From contig CASGHK010000024.1 of the NCBI GenBank assembly GCA_949320185.1, forward strand, positions 1 through 64,000: a stretch of DNA of 64,000 nt, given 5' to 3'. Made by a program: the position numbers and the translations under genes. This DNA is from an uncultured Methanomicrobiales archaeon. GTDB taxonomy: Archaea > Halobacteriota > Methanomicrobia > Methanomicrobiales > Methanospirillaceae. The notes under the pieces were generated by a model. The model saw nothing but the letters and a program-made list of their open reading frames with translations. It was not told where the DNA came from and did no database searches. Position 1 is the stretch's first letter; each line of letters starts with the position of its first letter. Below are positions 48,195-58,601 of this stretch, in pieces.

Positions 48195-48324
48195 CCATTA
48201 TCCGAAAACCGGAATGGACCTGGGCCTGGAAAAATTCCGATCTCTCCCCTTATGAGCCAGCGATACGGGGATAACCAGGAGATGTTCCTCCACCGATCGG
48301 ATCACTGAGGTCTCCCGTGCCACA

Positions 48325-49188
48325 TCAGGGACAGAGACGATGCCGGGCCCCAAACAGATACTCCTGCGCATACCCCGCGAATCGCCCGAAATGCCCCTTG
48401 CCGAATGACCGGAATTCCTCGTAATGAGCCGGACTGTCCGACCTCGTCTCGAGGGCAGGGAGATAGTGCCGGCAGACGATCCGCCGTACCCAGACATCGA
48501 CTGGGAACGCCTCGTACTGCTCGAGCGCGAAGAGACAGATACAGTCCGCCGCCTTTGGGCCAATACCCGAGAGGGTCATCAACTCGCCCCTCGCCTCGTC
48601 ATGCGGCAGGATGGAGAGCCGGAGGAACCAATCGGGTTCGGCGATGATGGTTGAGAGGGTTCGTGTGGCGAAGGCAGCCCGGTACCCAAGGCGACAAGCC
48701 CGTAGCCCCTCGTCAGTAACGTGTGATAGGGAGGAAAGATCGGGGAACGCATGGCTCTGCCCACCATCGGACTCGATCCGCTCGCCATAATGCCGGGCGA
48801 TCGCCTCAACCCGCCTCTGGACTGCCTGGATATTCGTGTTCGTCGCGCAGAGGTACGAGATCAGACACTCAAAGAGAGGTTGCCGCAGGATCCGCAGGCC
48901 GTATACCTCTTCGATTGCGGCGTGGACCACAGGGTCGCGGTCAATGGATGAGATGACCGCTTCGAGGTCGAGGTCGAGCGAGAGATAGTGCCTGACGAAG
49001 GACTCGTCTGCTCCCCGGACCTCGAGTCGGCGACCGTCCTGGCGGAGGCGGATCGCCTGGCGTCCGACCACACCCTCCCACCAGCCGTCACGCCTGACCC
49101 AGCGAAACGCCTGCCCGCACCCGAGGGTCGCATCCAGGTCGAGCGGCTCATCGACCTCGAGCAGGATCGTCTCAGGCATCGTCTTCAT
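48325..49188 (-). CDS. ogg: 8-oxoguanine DNA glycosylase / HhH-GPD family
   Basis: LGCGQAFRWVRRDGWWEGVV, HhH LSGIGPKAADCICLFALEQYEAFPVDVWVRRI with catalytic K/D. Confidence 0.93.
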   Translation of the reverse strand: MKTMPETILLEVDEPLDLDATLGCGQAFRWVRRDGWWEGVVGRQAIRLRQDGRRLEVRGADESFVRHYLSLDLDLEAVISSIDRDPVVHAAIEEVYGLRILRQPLFECLISYLCATNTNIQAVQRRVEAIARHYGERIESDGGQSHAFPDLSSLSHVTDEGLRACRLGYRAAFATRTLSTIIAEPDWFLRLSILPHDEARGELMTLSGIGPKAADCICLFALEQYEAFPVDVWVRRIVCRHYLPALETRSDSPAHYEEFRSFGKGHFGRFAGYAQEYLFGARHRLCP

Positions 49189-49744
49189 CCCGGACGAATC
49201 GGAGCACGACGAGGCGTTCCCCCTCGGTCAGGCACTCCTGGACAAAGCTCGTGGAGAACCCGCTCGTTCGGGCAAGGGCCAGCACCTCTTCGATGCCCGT
49301 CAGGGCCGATACCAGGAGGAGGACCCTCCCTGCCGGTGCCAGGACCCGGTAAAGCTCCGCCAGAAAGACACTGATCGTCCGTCGGCCATCCGGCCCGCCG
49401 TCGAGGGCAAACTCGAGCCAGTCATCCAGTCTCTCATCCGGGGACGTCGGGAGATAGGGTGGGTTGAAGAGAACCAGGTCGAACTCCCCCCGGAGGCCGT
49501 CCAGGAGGTCGGTCCGAACCACGTCGACACCTCTCGCCCGAGCTGCAGCAGCGGCATGGGGGTTGATGTCGACCGCAAGAACACTCTCGACCCGACCCAA
49601 GAGAGAGGATGCGATGTACCCGGACCCGGTCCCAACCTCGAGGACCCGGTCCTCCGTCCTGCACTCTGCGAGCGCCGCCTTCAGCAGCAGGAGTGTGTCC
49701 TCCTCGACCGGATAGACCTGGGGATGAGTGGGATGGTAGGTCAT
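49172..49744 (-). CDS. HemK2/MTQ2-type class I SAM-dependent methyltransferase
   Basis: VLEVGTGSGYIASSLLG and LVLFNPPYLPTSPDE (NPPY). Confidence 0.92.
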   Translation of the reverse strand: MTYHPTHPQVYPVEEDTLLLLKAALAECRTEDRVLEVGTGSGYIASSLLGRVESVLAVDINPHAAAAARARGVDVVRTDLLDGLRGEFDLVLFNPPYLPTSPDERLDDWLEFALDGGPDGRRTISVFLAELYRVLAPAGRVLLLVSALTGIEEVLALARTSGFSTSFVQECLTEGERLVVLRFVRDEDDA

Positions 49745-50526
49745 GGCCGGACCGCGACCACCTGGAGTCGCACCATGGGAACCGAGACGATGCCGACATC
49801 GTCTGGCGGGTGGAGAGCGAGGTACCGATCAACGATCGCCTGGACGAAGGTCTCCCGAAGGTGCTGGGGAACGGACTCCGTGTAGAGGAGCCAGGTGGTC
49901 CGGATCCACCCAGCGAGCCCTTCGGCCCCCTGCTGGCGCATCGTCTTCGGCAGGAGGGTGACCTCGACCGGCTCGAGGCCCGACCCCTCCAGCAGACCCG
50001 CGTACACATGGTCGTCCAGGAAGCTGTACCTCTCTTTCCGGTCCGGGAAGAAGGGCGCCCAGGGGTCCGAGACGATCAGCCCTTCGAGTACCCGGAGGAT
50101 CGGCGCGGCATTTCCGGCGCCGCCCATCTGAAGAACGGCGCGACCCCCAGGGACAAGGGCGCGGGCGATCCCTGCGACGACCTGCGAATGGTCGGGAGCC
50201 CAGTGGATCGCCGCGTTCGAGAAGACCCGGTCAAAGGCGTCCACGAACGGAATTGACTGCATGTCCCCCTGGACGAACGCCAGGTTCGAGCGGGACAGAC
50301 CGTGCTCAGTCCTCGCATGCCTCACCATCTGCTCCGAGGAATCCAGGCCCACAACATGACCGATCGGTACCCGGTCGGCGATCGATGCGGTCACCCGCCC
50401 GTCGCCTGATCCGAGATCCAGGACCGCTTCGTCACCGCGAAGTTTGAGCAGACTCGCGAGCTCGTCGGCCCAGATCGCCTGCGCACGGGCATTCTGCGAA
50501 TAGTCCCTCGGATCCCAGCGGGGCAT
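49741..50526 (-). CDS. Class I SAM-dependent methyltransferase (trans-aconitate methyltransferase-like)
   Basis: AVLDLGSGDGRVTASIADRVPIGHVVGLDSSEQM, FDRVFSNAAIHWAPDHSQV. Confidence 0.9.
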   Translation of the reverse strand: MPRWDPRDYSQNARAQAIWADELASLLKLRGDEAVLDLGSGDGRVTASIADRVPIGHVVGLDSSEQMVRHARTEHGLSRSNLAFVQGDMQSIPFVDAFDRVFSNAAIHWAPDHSQVVAGIARALVPGGRAVLQMGGAGNAAPILRVLEGLIVSDPWAPFFPDRKERYSFLDDHVYAGLLEGSGLEPVEVTLLPKTMRQQGAEGLAGWIRTTWLLYTESVPQHLRETFVQAIVDRYLALHPPDDVGIVSVPMVRLQVVAVRP

Positions 50527-50678
50527 GGAAGAAGGTCCGCACGGCCACCTGATAAGGCTCGCGATCACCAACCAGGGGCATGAAGAGATCATCCCCGAGT
50601 GGTCACCTACCGGGGCCCATTTGGTGCCGGTCCGTCGCCTGTAGAACCGAGACCGACAGACGCCGGGGGGTGGTTGGC

Positions 50679-51473
50679 TCACCCCGAGATGGCGCTGACG
50701 AGGTTCGTGATTGTTGCGTAGTCCTCCAGATAGAGGGCCTCCGGCCGACTTGAGAGGACCTCGTCGGGGAGCGCGTCGAGAAGGTGGCACACCACGGACG
50801 CACCCAGGACCCCGGAAGCGCCTTTCAAACCGTTTCGGACTGTCTTTCGCCGCTGCGAAAAGAGTGCACGGACAACCTGGCCATAGACCTCCCGGTCCTC
50901 GATGGGAAAGAGGGGATCCCGGGGGGTGATACGGACCACCATCGAGTCCACCTCGGGTGGGGGTGAGAACGATGAGGGGGGGAGGACGAAGCAGGCTTCG
51001 ACCCGGGCGAAGGTCTGGACCATCACCGAGAGCCGGCCACAGTCCGGTGTCCCGACGTAGGCACGCATCCTCTCGGCGAACTCGCGCTGAAACATCAGGA
51101 CGGCCGCCTCGTAGGGCGTGTCGAGGAGGCGGAAGACGACCGGCGAGGAGATCGAGTAGGGCAGGTTCGAGACCATCACCTGGAAAGGGGGCCAGGGATG
51201 CCGGGCGGCATCCCCCTGGTGAAGGACGAGCCGCTCCTCGGATATCTCTCGGGAGAACCGGCCGCTCAGGTGATCGATCAGCCGGTGATCGAACTCGATC
51301 GCTTCAACAAGGGCGCCCGCGTCCAGGAGTGCGGTCGTCAGGACACCCAGACCAGGACCGATCTCCAGGACACGACGACCCTCGAGCGGCCAGGCCTCGA
51401 CGATCCGACTGACTGCGTCGGAGTCATTCAGGAAGTGCTGACCGTGTCTGACTCCCAGGTAAATCCCTCCCAC
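50679..51473 (-). CDS. rsmA: 16S rRNA (adenine-N6,N6)-dimethyltransferase RsmA/KsgA
   Basis: GQHFLNDSDAVSRIVEA, VLEIGPGLGVLTTALL, VSNLPYSISSPVVFRLL. Confidence 0.95.
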   Translation of the reverse strand: MGGIYLGVRHGQHFLNDSDAVSRIVEAWPLEGRRVLEIGPGLGVLTTALLDAGALVEAIEFDHRLIDHLSGRFSREISEERLVLHQGDAARHPWPPFQVMVSNLPYSISSPVVFRLLDTPYEAAVLMFQREFAERMRAYVGTPDCGRLSVMVQTFARVEACFVLPPSSFSPPPEVDSMVVRITPRDPLFPIEDREVYGQVVRALFSQRRKTVRNGLKGASGVLGASVVCHLLDALPDEVLSSRPEALYLEDYATITNLVSAISG

Positions 51474-51636
51474 ATCATCTCATCTCCAAGACCGATCGAT
51501 CCTGCGGCATACGTTGCCGTGGATCGATTATCAACATACGGGATATTCCGAACCTGCCTCCTCCCCTGAAGAACCGGATTGAGGAGGGCGAAAGAAGGTA
51601 TTTCCTCTACAACAGGCCCGAACGACAGGCACGTTA

Positions 51637-52149
51637 ATGCGGCGCCAGCGACCACGGATCCCGTGCGATATGATGACAGGGGAAGATAAAACATCGGAGG
51701 AGCAGGCAGACGCACTCCAGCGGTTCTTTGTCCGTCCGTTCTTTCTCTCCCTCACAATCGGCATCCCGTTCTGCATTTACAAGTTCCTCTTTGGTCTCTC
51801 TGCGATCAGGACGGGCGCGGCCCTCCTCGTCTCACTCGGAGTCCTCGTCGTGGCATGGGCGACCGTGGACCTCATCATGAATGCAGCCCGCTCTGCACTG
51901 GACCTTGCCGGCCGGTCCGCCCCGTTCGAGTACTGCACCATCGCCCAGGTAGGGCGTCTTATCAGGCGCCCCATGGTCTTTCTCGCGGTGGATACCCTAC
52001 TCTCGTTTGGCGCCATCTGTATTATGCTCTGGTCCGGGTGGATCGGGGGGCTGACACCAGGAGAGACGGCACTCTGGAACGGCGCCACCACCCTGAACCT
52101 GATAAGCTTATCGATCGTCTCTCTGTATAACGAGATGAAAAAGATCTGA
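51637..52149 (+). CDS. Hypothetical membrane protein
   Basis: 170 aa, several hydrophobic segments. Confidence 0.6.
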   Translation: MRRQRPRIPCDMMTGEDKTSEEQADALQRFFVRPFFLSLTIGIPFCIYKFLFGLSAIRTGAALLVSLGVLVVAWATVDLIMNAARSALDLAGRSAPFEYCTIAQVGRLIRRPMVFLAVDTLLSFGAICIMLWSGWIGGLTPGETALWNGATTLNLISLSIVSLYNEMKKI

Positions 52150-52246
52150 GTACTGGCTCGAACCCGTTGGTTCATTGAACGGCCAAGGAACGAATGAGGC
52201 ACAGCAGTTGGGACGGCCCAATGAATAGTTGGAGGGGGACAGAACC

Positions 52247-52265
52247 TCCCCCCCCCAAAAAAAAG
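52247..52265 (-). terminator. Homopolymer C9-A8 (T8 on the minus strand) between convergent genes
   Basis: cccccccccaaaaaaaa just beyond the DUF655 stop; on the minus strand this gives an oligo-T tract. Confidence 0.35.
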
Positions 52266-52275
52266 AAGGAGTCTC

Positions 52276-52836
52276 TCACCTCGACGTGAAGAGGTGGTAC
52301 TTCACGTCAGGATCCTGGAGTTCCTCAAGGATCCGGTCGATTATCATCCGCTCAGGATGCGGGATTCCCTTGATCCGGCCCGAGATGTCAGCGAAGGACT
52401 CGAACGGTCTCTTCTCCCGTGCCTCCAGTACCTCCCACATCAGTTTCTTGCCGATGCCGGGGAGGAGGTGGAGCATGTGCAACTTCGGACTGATCGAGAT
52501 CGCCCTGTTGAAGAACTGGACGAAGTTCGCCTCGTTCTCATGGACCAGCTGGTCGATGACGTATGGGAGTTCGAGCTTCGCCACCTGGGTCAGATCCTGG
52601 TAAAAGATACGCCGCTTGACGCGTTCGACCTTCTCGCGTTCGCCATCCCCGATGTACACGCGCTCGTGGATCTTGATCTCAATCTTCTTCGGGACGAGCT
52701 CGAGCAGTTTGAACTGATCGGTCCCAACCGCCTGGACGACCGGCTCCCGCCGGAAGCCAGAGCGAAGGTCGTCGTGGTTCCCCTTCATGAGGACATCCAG
52801 GACGACGGCGTGCAGCTCCTTCTTATCGGACTTCAT
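52276..52836 (-). CDS. DUF655 family protein
   Basis: LHAVVLDVLMKGN...VQAVGTDQFKLLELVPKK and HhH-like LHLLPGIGKKLMWEVLEAREK. Confidence 0.9.
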   Translation of the reverse strand: MKSDKKELHAVVLDVLMKGNHDDLRSGFRREPVVQAVGTDQFKLLELVPKKIEIKIHERVYIGDGEREKVERVKRRIFYQDLTQVAKLELPYVIDQLVHENEANFVQFFNRAISISPKLHMLHLLPGIGKKLMWEVLEAREKRPFESFADISGRIKGIPHPERMIIDRILEELQDPDVKYHLFTSR

Positions 52837-52845
52837 CGGACACCC

Positions 52846-53202
52846 TCAGAAGTGGGTGAGCACTATCTCGAGGATCTGGTCCAGTTCCTCGCCCGACAGC
52901 GTGAACCGCTCCTTCGCGTAGATCGCCCGGAGTTCGTCGCGTGAACGCGGCATCAGGTTCGCTATCCGATACGCGATCTCGGGTCGCATCTTCTCGAGGC
53001 CCGATAGAGCTTCAACAAGGGCCCTCGACTTCTCCGGCGTCGTCTTGGAGAGCAGGTTTGCATGCTCGATCGAACGCCGTAGCTCGTACGACATCTCCCT
53101 CTCCAGGCCGAGCCGATCGGCCTCGACACGGAGCAGGATCTCCCTTACTTCAGGGAGGGTTACCTTCTCCTCGAACTGCACTGCCTTGACCTTCATGGAC
53201 AA
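52846..53202 (-). CDS. rpoF: RNA polymerase subunit Rpo4/Rpb4 (RpoF)
   Basis: VTLPEVREILLRVEADR...RELSYE-like helical protein adjacent to DUF655 and L21e. Confidence 0.88.
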   Translation of the reverse strand: MSMKVKAVQFEEKVTLPEVREILLRVEADRLGLEREMSYELRRSIEHANLLSKTTPEKSRALVEALSGLEKMRPEIAYRIANLMPRSRDELRAIYAKERFTLSGEELDQILEIVLTHF

Positions 53203-53260
53203 CCTGCCGTGGGCTTGTATTCTCCCGCGCGGAAGTTAGTTGTTGTGATTCGCGCCGCAC

Positions 53261-53554
53261 TCAGAGCCGCTGGGCCTTGAGGTGCTGCGGGCGGGCAATG
53301 ACGATCTTCTCGGCATCTCCGTCCTTGATCGTGAGCATCCAGGCGCGTCCGCGCTGACCGATAACTTTCCCCGTCTTGCCGTGGAACCGGCGGTGGGGCA
53401 TTCCCTTCTGGACCGAGGGCTCGCAGACGATATGGACCGCCTGACCGGGCTCGAACCGCTGGATCAGGGCCGTAACGGGCTGAATGCCACGCTTCCGGAG
53501 ATCCTTTTTGAACTTATACCGCGTCTTCTTCCGCGGACCGTTGTGATGTGCCAT
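53261..53554 (-). CDS. rpl21e: 50S ribosomal protein L21e
   Basis: HNGPRKKTRYKFKKDLRKRG and MPHRRFHGKTGKVIGQRGRAW. Confidence 0.96.
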   Translation of the reverse strand: MAHHNGPRKKTRYKFKKDLRKRGIQPVTALIQRFEPGQAVHIVCEPSVQKGMPHRRFHGKTGKVIGQRGRAWMLTIKDGDAEKIVIARPQHLKAQRL

Positions 53555-54788
53555 GGTTCTCTTCCTCCGTCGGGTCTTGTACCAGGACGACGTCGAGGCG
53601 GGTGACCCGCGCGGGCATTCCGACCTCCTGAGCGAAACTTGGACGGGTTCGTCCCCCGTCGCCGGAGATCAGCTCCTTGATGTAAAGTCCGGCCTCACCG
53701 AGGACCTCGACCAGAACACCAGCCCCCTCCCGTCCCAGATACTGAATATCCAGGACGGTCCGATCCCGCACCTTGTCCGCCCGACGATGAGCTACCCGAG
53801 CTGGGGTGCGCTGCTGTATCGTGACCCCCCTGAGGGCCGAAAGGGCGGATTCGATAGCGTCATCGGAGAGTACGCCGTCTACCTCGACCAGAATCCTGTA
53901 TTTTTTATGCGATCGGCTCGACTTAAGGGTTTCCACCTCGGAGCGTGCCGCCGGGCGAACGAGGTTCACCTCGACCCGCCCCGCGGCGGATTCGTTGACC
54001 GCCCTTTCGAGAGCGGGGATGTCGATGGTGCGCTTCCGAGGTCCGACCACCTCGAGGATGAAGGGACGCCCGGTGCCGATCATACGGGCATCAATATCCT
54101 CGCGTCCGGACCCGTGAAGCACCGCTCCGTCAGCGCGGAGTGTTGTCGAGATCGGGAGGCCGATCAGCTCCTCGACCGAGTCGGGATATTGCTTGCCCGT
54201 GAAGTTACACCGCTCACAACCGGCCCCCCGACAGGCACGACAGTCCCAGTGAGTCTGCGGGATCCCGCGCTCGAGTTTGCGGTACCGACCAAAGATAAAG
54301 AGAGGTGACCGCTGGACATCGACTGCCCTGTTGGCGATGTCGAGCACCACGACGATCTCCGGCTGCTTGAAATCCACCACCCGGCCGGTCTTCGCCGAGA
54401 CGCGTTTCCCGATCTCGCGGTTCATCTCCGACTTCATGGGCTCCGCGTGCGAGAGAGAGAGGTCGGACCAGATCATCTCCTCGTTCTCCGCGAGGAGGGG
54501 CGGCACCCGTGTGCCGACCAGGAACGTCACGTACTCGAGCTCTTCCAGGGCAGTGACGACCCGATCAGCCCACTCGTCGAGCGAGTCGAAGAGGCCCCCG
54601 CAGATGCAGCAGTCGCCGGCGGGTGGAACGTACGGCTCATGCCGTTCGATCACCCGGGCAATCCTGAGTGCGCGGCCCCTCTCCTCGTTCGTAAGACCAT
54701 GCGAACGTTTGCCGAAGAATCTCCCGAGGCAGGCATCGCAGCAATCGCCATAGGAGAGGATCGCATCCACATCCTCCAAGACAGTCAT
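53514..54788 (-). CDS. pus10: tRNA pseudouridine(54/55) synthase Pus10
   Basis: N-terminal CDACLGRFFG...CCICGG zinc motifs, QTHWDCRACRGAGCERCNFTGKQYPDSVEELIG, GSGREDIDARMIGTGRPF. Confidence 0.95.
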   Translation of the reverse strand: MTVLEDVDAILSYGDCCDACLGRFFGKRSHGLTNEERGRALRIARVIERHEPYVPPAGDCCICGGLFDSLDEWADRVVTALEELEYVTFLVGTRVPPLLAENEEMIWSDLSLSHAEPMKSEMNREIGKRVSAKTGRVVDFKQPEIVVVLDIANRAVDVQRSPLFIFGRYRKLERGIPQTHWDCRACRGAGCERCNFTGKQYPDSVEELIGLPISTTLRADGAVLHGSGREDIDARMIGTGRPFILEVVGPRKRTIDIPALERAVNESAAGRVEVNLVRPAARSEVETLKSSRSHKKYRILVEVDGVLSDDAIESALSALRGVTIQQRTPARVAHRRADKVRDRTVLDIQYLGREGAGVLVEVLGEAGLYIKELISGDGGRTRPSFAQEVGMPARVTRLDVVLVQDPTEEENHGTSQRSAEEDAV

Positions 54789-55354
54789 GATTCCCTCCGG
54801 TCGAGTTCGTTCAGGAGGACGGTGACAGTGTGGTCTCCATGCAGCGAGCGCGGACCCACCGAGTACCTCGGTAGCTCGCCGACGAGTGACATCTCCGCCC
54901 CGTCTAGGTTCAGATGGTCCGAGAGAAGGAAGGCCTCCGGGAGGCGTTCGGCAGCCCGAATGTCCTCTCCGCCCTCCTCGAGAAGCACGAACGAGTGCTC
55001 GGTGAGAAGCCGATCCAGCCCCCCCACCCGTACTGAGACACCCTTCGTCGATTCCCTGAACTCATGGCCCGCGTCCAGCTCGAGAGCCTTTTTTATCAGC
55101 GAGCCAGCGGAGCGCTCGTCGGGATTCAGATATCGAACTCGATCGCCCAGGAACCGGACCGTCTTATCCGGCCCCGGTTCGCCTCGGAGAACAAGGTAAC
55201 AGACGACGTCGCGCCGCAGGTCATGCGAGAGGAAGAAAGAGGTGTTGACCACCCGGCAGAGCACGTCCATCCGCCCTGCACCTCCGGGCATGTCGTTGAG
55301 AGACCAGCTCGCGTCGGTGCGAGCCCGGTGGCCGATCACGGCAAAAACAGTCAT
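54785..55354 (-). CDS. trmY: tRNA (pseudouridine(54)-N1)-methyltransferase TrmY
   Basis: SPOUT fold; DMPGGAGRMDVLCRVVNTSFFLSHDLRRDV and SVGPRSLHGDHTVTVLLNELDR. Confidence 0.94.
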   Translation of the reverse strand: MTVFAVIGHRARTDASWSLNDMPGGAGRMDVLCRVVNTSFFLSHDLRRDVVCYLVLRGEPGPDKTVRFLGDRVRYLNPDERSAGSLIKKALELDAGHEFRESTKGVSVRVGGLDRLLTEHSFVLLEEGGEDIRAAERLPEAFLLSDHLNLDGAEMSLVGELPRYSVGPRSLHGDHTVTVLLNELDRRES

Positions 55355-55355
55355 C

Positions 55356-56687
55356 TTACTGCTTTCCCGAGAACCGCTTCATGATCCGCTGCATGTCAAG
55401 ACGGCCGCCGCCCGCGCCCCGCATGCCTTTTAGCGCTCGCTGCATGGTCTTGTGGTACCGGAGCAGTTCCCGTACCTCCTCTACCTGTGCCCCCGCCCCG
55501 ACAGCGATCCGGTGCGTGCGCGAGGAGTTGATGGTGGACGGGTCGTCCAGCTCCTCGTGGGTCATCGAGTCCATGATGATACGGTACCGGACCATCTTGG
55601 TGCCGGTCACCTCGTACACTCCGTCCGGGATCTCCATGGAGCCCAGGGGGAGCATCGACATGATCTGTTTCAGGGGGCCCATTCGATTGACGGCCTCGAG
55701 CTGCTTGTACATATCGCGGAGAGTGAACTTGCCGCGCAGGACTGCGTTAACGTCGAGCTCTTCCGAACCGGCGAGCGCCTCCTCGGCCCGCTCAACGAGG
55801 GACTTCAGGTCCCCCATCCCGAGGAGGCGAGAGATGAAACCGTCCGGATCGAACCGTTCCAGGTCATCGCTCGTCTCGCCCGAGCCGATGAAGACGATAC
55901 CGGCCCCAGTCTCGGCGACAGCCGAGAGGGCACCACCCCCCTTCGCAGTCCCGTCCATCTTCGTGATGATGACGCCGTCGATCCCAATCGCCTCATGGAA
56001 CCGACGGGCCTGCTCCTGGGCCTGCTGACCGAGGGCAGCGTCGATCACGAGCCAGCGGTGGTCCGCCTTCGAGAGCTCATTCAGGTCGATGATCTCCTGG
56101 ATCAGGTCGTCTTCGAGCCCGTGCCGCCCCTGGGTGTCTATGATGACGACTTCGACTCCCTGTGTCTTCCGGAGACCGTCGCGCACGATCCTCCGTGCAT
56201 CCTTCTCCTGCGGATCTCCGATGCAGGGGACATTGATCCGCTGGCAGAGGGTCGAGAGCTGTTCGAACGCACCCGGGCGGAAGGTGTCAGCCCCGATGAC
56301 CGCGACGCGCAGACCCTTCCGCTGGAAGAAACGGGCGAGCTTGGCAGTGGTCGTCGTCTTGCCCGACCCCTGGAGCCCCGCCATCAGGATCGTCTGCTTC
56401 CCGAGGGCCACCTCTGTCGGGGGGCCCATCAGTCGAACAAGTTCCTGGTAGACGATGCGAAGCACGTGCTCCCTGACGCTCATCCCCTTCGCCGGCTCTT
56501 CATCGAGCGAGCGGGCCTTGATCGCCTGCGAGAGGCGCATCACGAGCTTGACGTTGACGTCAGCCTGGATCAGGGCCCGCTGGAGGTCCTTCACCAGTTC
56601 CTCAACCGCAACACGGTCGACGACGGTCTTTCCGGCCAGTTTCTTGAGCGCGTCCTTCAACGAGCTACCGAGTCGATCGAGGACCAC
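55356..56687 (-). CDS. srp54: Signal recognition particle 54 kDa protein
   Basis: NG domain [51 protein letters not shown]-terminal M domain. Confidence 0.97.
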   Translation of the reverse strand: MVLDRLGSSLKDALKKLAGKTVVDRVAVEELVKDLQRALIQADVNVKLVMRLSQAIKARSLDEEPAKGMSVREHVLRIVYQELVRLMGPPTEVALGKQTILMAGLQGSGKTTTTAKLARFFQRKGLRVAVIGADTFRPGAFEQLSTLCQRINVPCIGDPQEKDARRIVRDGLRKTQGVEVVIIDTQGRHGLEDDLIQEIIDLNELSKADHRWLVIDAALGQQAQEQARRFHEAIGIDGVIITKMDGTAKGGGALSAVAETGAGIVFIGSGETSDDLERFDPDGFISRLLGMGDLKSLVERAEEALAGSEELDVNAVLRGKFTLRDMYKQLEAVNRMGPLKQIMSMLPLGSMEIPDGVYEVTGTKMVRYRIIMDSMTHEELDDPSTINSSRTHRIAVGAGAQVEEVRELLRYHKTMQRALKGMRGAGGGRLDMQRIMKRFSGKQ

Positions 56688-56688
56688 C

Positions 56689-57966
56689 TCATACCTCCGC
56701 TGTGTCGAGTAGGTCCGCCACCATCCCCGCAGGGGTGAACGGGGCCAGGTCGTCGTACCCCTGCCCGGTCCCGAGGAAGACGAGCGGCTTTCCGATCGTA
56801 TGCGCGATCGAGATGGCGGCGCCGCCCTTCGGGTCCATATCGGCCTTGGTCAGGACAATGCCGTCCGCTCCAACGGTCCTGTCGAACTCCTCGGCGCGGA
56901 CCACCGCATCGTTGCCGGCAACCGCCTCGTCGACGTAGAAGACGAGGTCGGGCTTCATCACGCGCCGGATCTTACCGAGCTGGTTCATCAGGTTCTGCTT
57001 ATTGTGGAAACGGCCCGCCGTATCGGCGAGCACCACGTCGATCCCATGAGCCCTGGCGTACTCGATTGCGTCGTAGATGACCGCTGAAGGATCACCACCC
57101 TGCTTGTGCTGGATCACCCGGATCCCGAGCCGTTCCGCGTGTATGTCGATCTGTTCGATCGCCCCCGCACGAAAGGTATCGCCCGCCGCGATCACGACCG
57201 AGAAGCCCTGCCCTTTCAAGTAGGCGCCGACTTTGGCCACGGTCGTTGTCTTACCGGTCCCGTTCACCCCGGTGAAGAGGATCCGGACCGGCCGTTCGTG
57301 GTCCCGAATATACCCGAGCAGGTCGAAGCCCTCGCCGAGGACGTCGAGGAGCGCCCCACGAAGCGTCTCGATGACGATCTCATCGGGAGATTCGCGAAAC
57401 TTGCGGTGACGGCCGACGAGGTCCCGTCGGACGTGTTCTAAGATCTCCTCGGTCACCGGGAGCGCGACATCGGACTCGAGGAGGACGATCTCGAGTTCGT
57501 CGAGGACCTCTCGAACATCGTCCTCGGAGAGGATCAGTTCCCGCTCGGTGACGAGCACCTTCAATTTGGTAAAAAGGCCTGCCTTCTTCCCCTCTGCCGA
57601 TGAGGTTTCCTCCTCGGGTGCAGGTACTGAGACAGGTTCGGGAGCCAGCGGCTCTTCTACGCGGGAGCGGTTGAAGATGGCCGACCACGGCCGTTTTTCA
57701 GGCTCGGGCTGGCCTGGAACGGGGCCGGGTTCAACCGGGGTTTCGGTCGTTTCAAGGACGGGCGCTGCATCGGGCTCGACAGAAGAAGAAAATGATCGAA
57801 CGTTCGGTTCAACCAGTGGTTCCGGTTCGGCCAGGGGGCCGCGGGTGCTCGTCGGGGAGACCGCCTCGACCTCGGGGTCCGGTGCCCCCTCCTCGACACT
57901 GGCGGTGATGATCCCTCCCAGTCGTGAACGCACGCCGGCGAGCTTGCCCTTGAGCCCCTCGAACAT
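56689..57966 (-). CDS. ftsY: Signal recognition particle receptor FtsY
   Basis: [53 protein letters not shown]; acidic N-terminal extension. Confidence 0.97.
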   Translation of the reverse strand: MFEGLKGKLAGVRSRLGGIITASVEEGAPDPEVEAVSPTSTRGPLAEPEPLVEPNVRSFSSSVEPDAAPVLETTETPVEPGPVPGQPEPEKRPWSAIFNRSRVEEPLAPEPVSVPAPEEETSSAEGKKAGLFTKLKVLVTERELILSEDDVREVLDELEIVLLESDVALPVTEEILEHVRRDLVGRHRKFRESPDEIVIETLRGALLDVLGEGFDLLGYIRDHERPVRILFTGVNGTGKTTTVAKVGAYLKGQGFSVVIAAGDTFRAGAIEQIDIHAERLGIRVIQHKQGGDPSAVIYDAIEYARAHGIDVVLADTAGRFHNKQNLMNQLGKIRRVMKPDLVFYVDEAVAGNDAVVRAEEFDRTVGADGIVLTKADMDPKGGAAISIAHTIGKPLVFLGTGQGYDDLAPFTPAGMVADLLDTAEV

Positions 57967-57969
57967 GGG

Positions 57970-58446
57970 TTACCCGGTCCGCGTCGCGGACGCCTGGCCC
58001 TGCTGCTGCTGGACCATCCGGTAGATCTGGTCGAGTCGCTGCGCGACCTCGTTCGCCTGGCCCTGGAGTTTTCCGAGCGTCTCTGCGAGCCGTTTGGACG
58101 ACGCCTCCATCTCGGTCATGCGGTCCTCCAGGAACTCACGGGCTTCGGAGTTCTGACGTTCGATGACCACCTCGGCCCCGAGATTGAGCAGAACCTGGTC
58201 GGCATCGAGCACTTTCACGCGCAGCGATGCCCCCCCGCCGACAGGCAACAGCACGGTCCCTTCCGGCGATGCAACCAGCGCTGCCAGCGTCTCGACGGCG
58301 GCAGCTGCTTCAGCACGTCCGCTCTCGATCATCTGAAGCTGCTGGCTGAGCATCTCTATCTGCTGGCCGTACTCGTTCAGGTAGTGCTGGAGCACCTGGA
58401 CTTCCCGCTCCACCTTATTCACCACTGACCAGCGTGATACCGTCAA
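57970..58446 (-). CDS. pfdA: Prefoldin alpha subunit
   Basis: Coiled-coil termini and LLPVGGGASLRVKVLDADQVLLNLGAEVVIE core; GTG start at 58425 also possible. Confidence 0.9.
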   Translation of the reverse strand: MTVSRWSVVNKVEREVQVLQHYLNEYGQQIEMLSQQLQMIESGRAEAAAAVETLAALVASPEGTVLLPVGGGASLRVKVLDADQVLLNLGAEVVIERQNSEAREFLEDRMTEMEASSKRLAETLGKLQGQANEVAQRLDQIYRMVQQQQGQASATRTG

Positions 58447-58600
58447 CTGTAATATACATTCGCTTCAGGCGGTGCTTCGAACCGATCGCCGTCAGGATAC
58501 GCTCCTTTGCCTGCGCCTCGTTGGGCGCATCGACCGTCTTCGAATACGGTCGCCACTCATCGCCGCACCGGAAGGTGCCGCTGACCTCATACTGCTGCAT
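58415..58600 (-). CDS. 50S ribosomal protein L18a/LX
   Basis: MQQYEVSGTFRCGDEWRPYSKTVDAPNEAQAKERILTAIGSKHRLKRMYITVDGI; start set at internal ATG rather than the longer ORF. Confidence 0.9.
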   Translation of the reverse strand: MQQYEVSGTFRCGDEWRPYSKTVDAPNEAQAKERILTAIGSKHRLKRMYITVDGITLVSGE

Positions 58601-58601
58601 A

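Noticed and set aside
55452-56738. 428-aa plus-strand ORF antisense to srp54
   Set aside because: Shadow ORF opposite srp54; biased composition.
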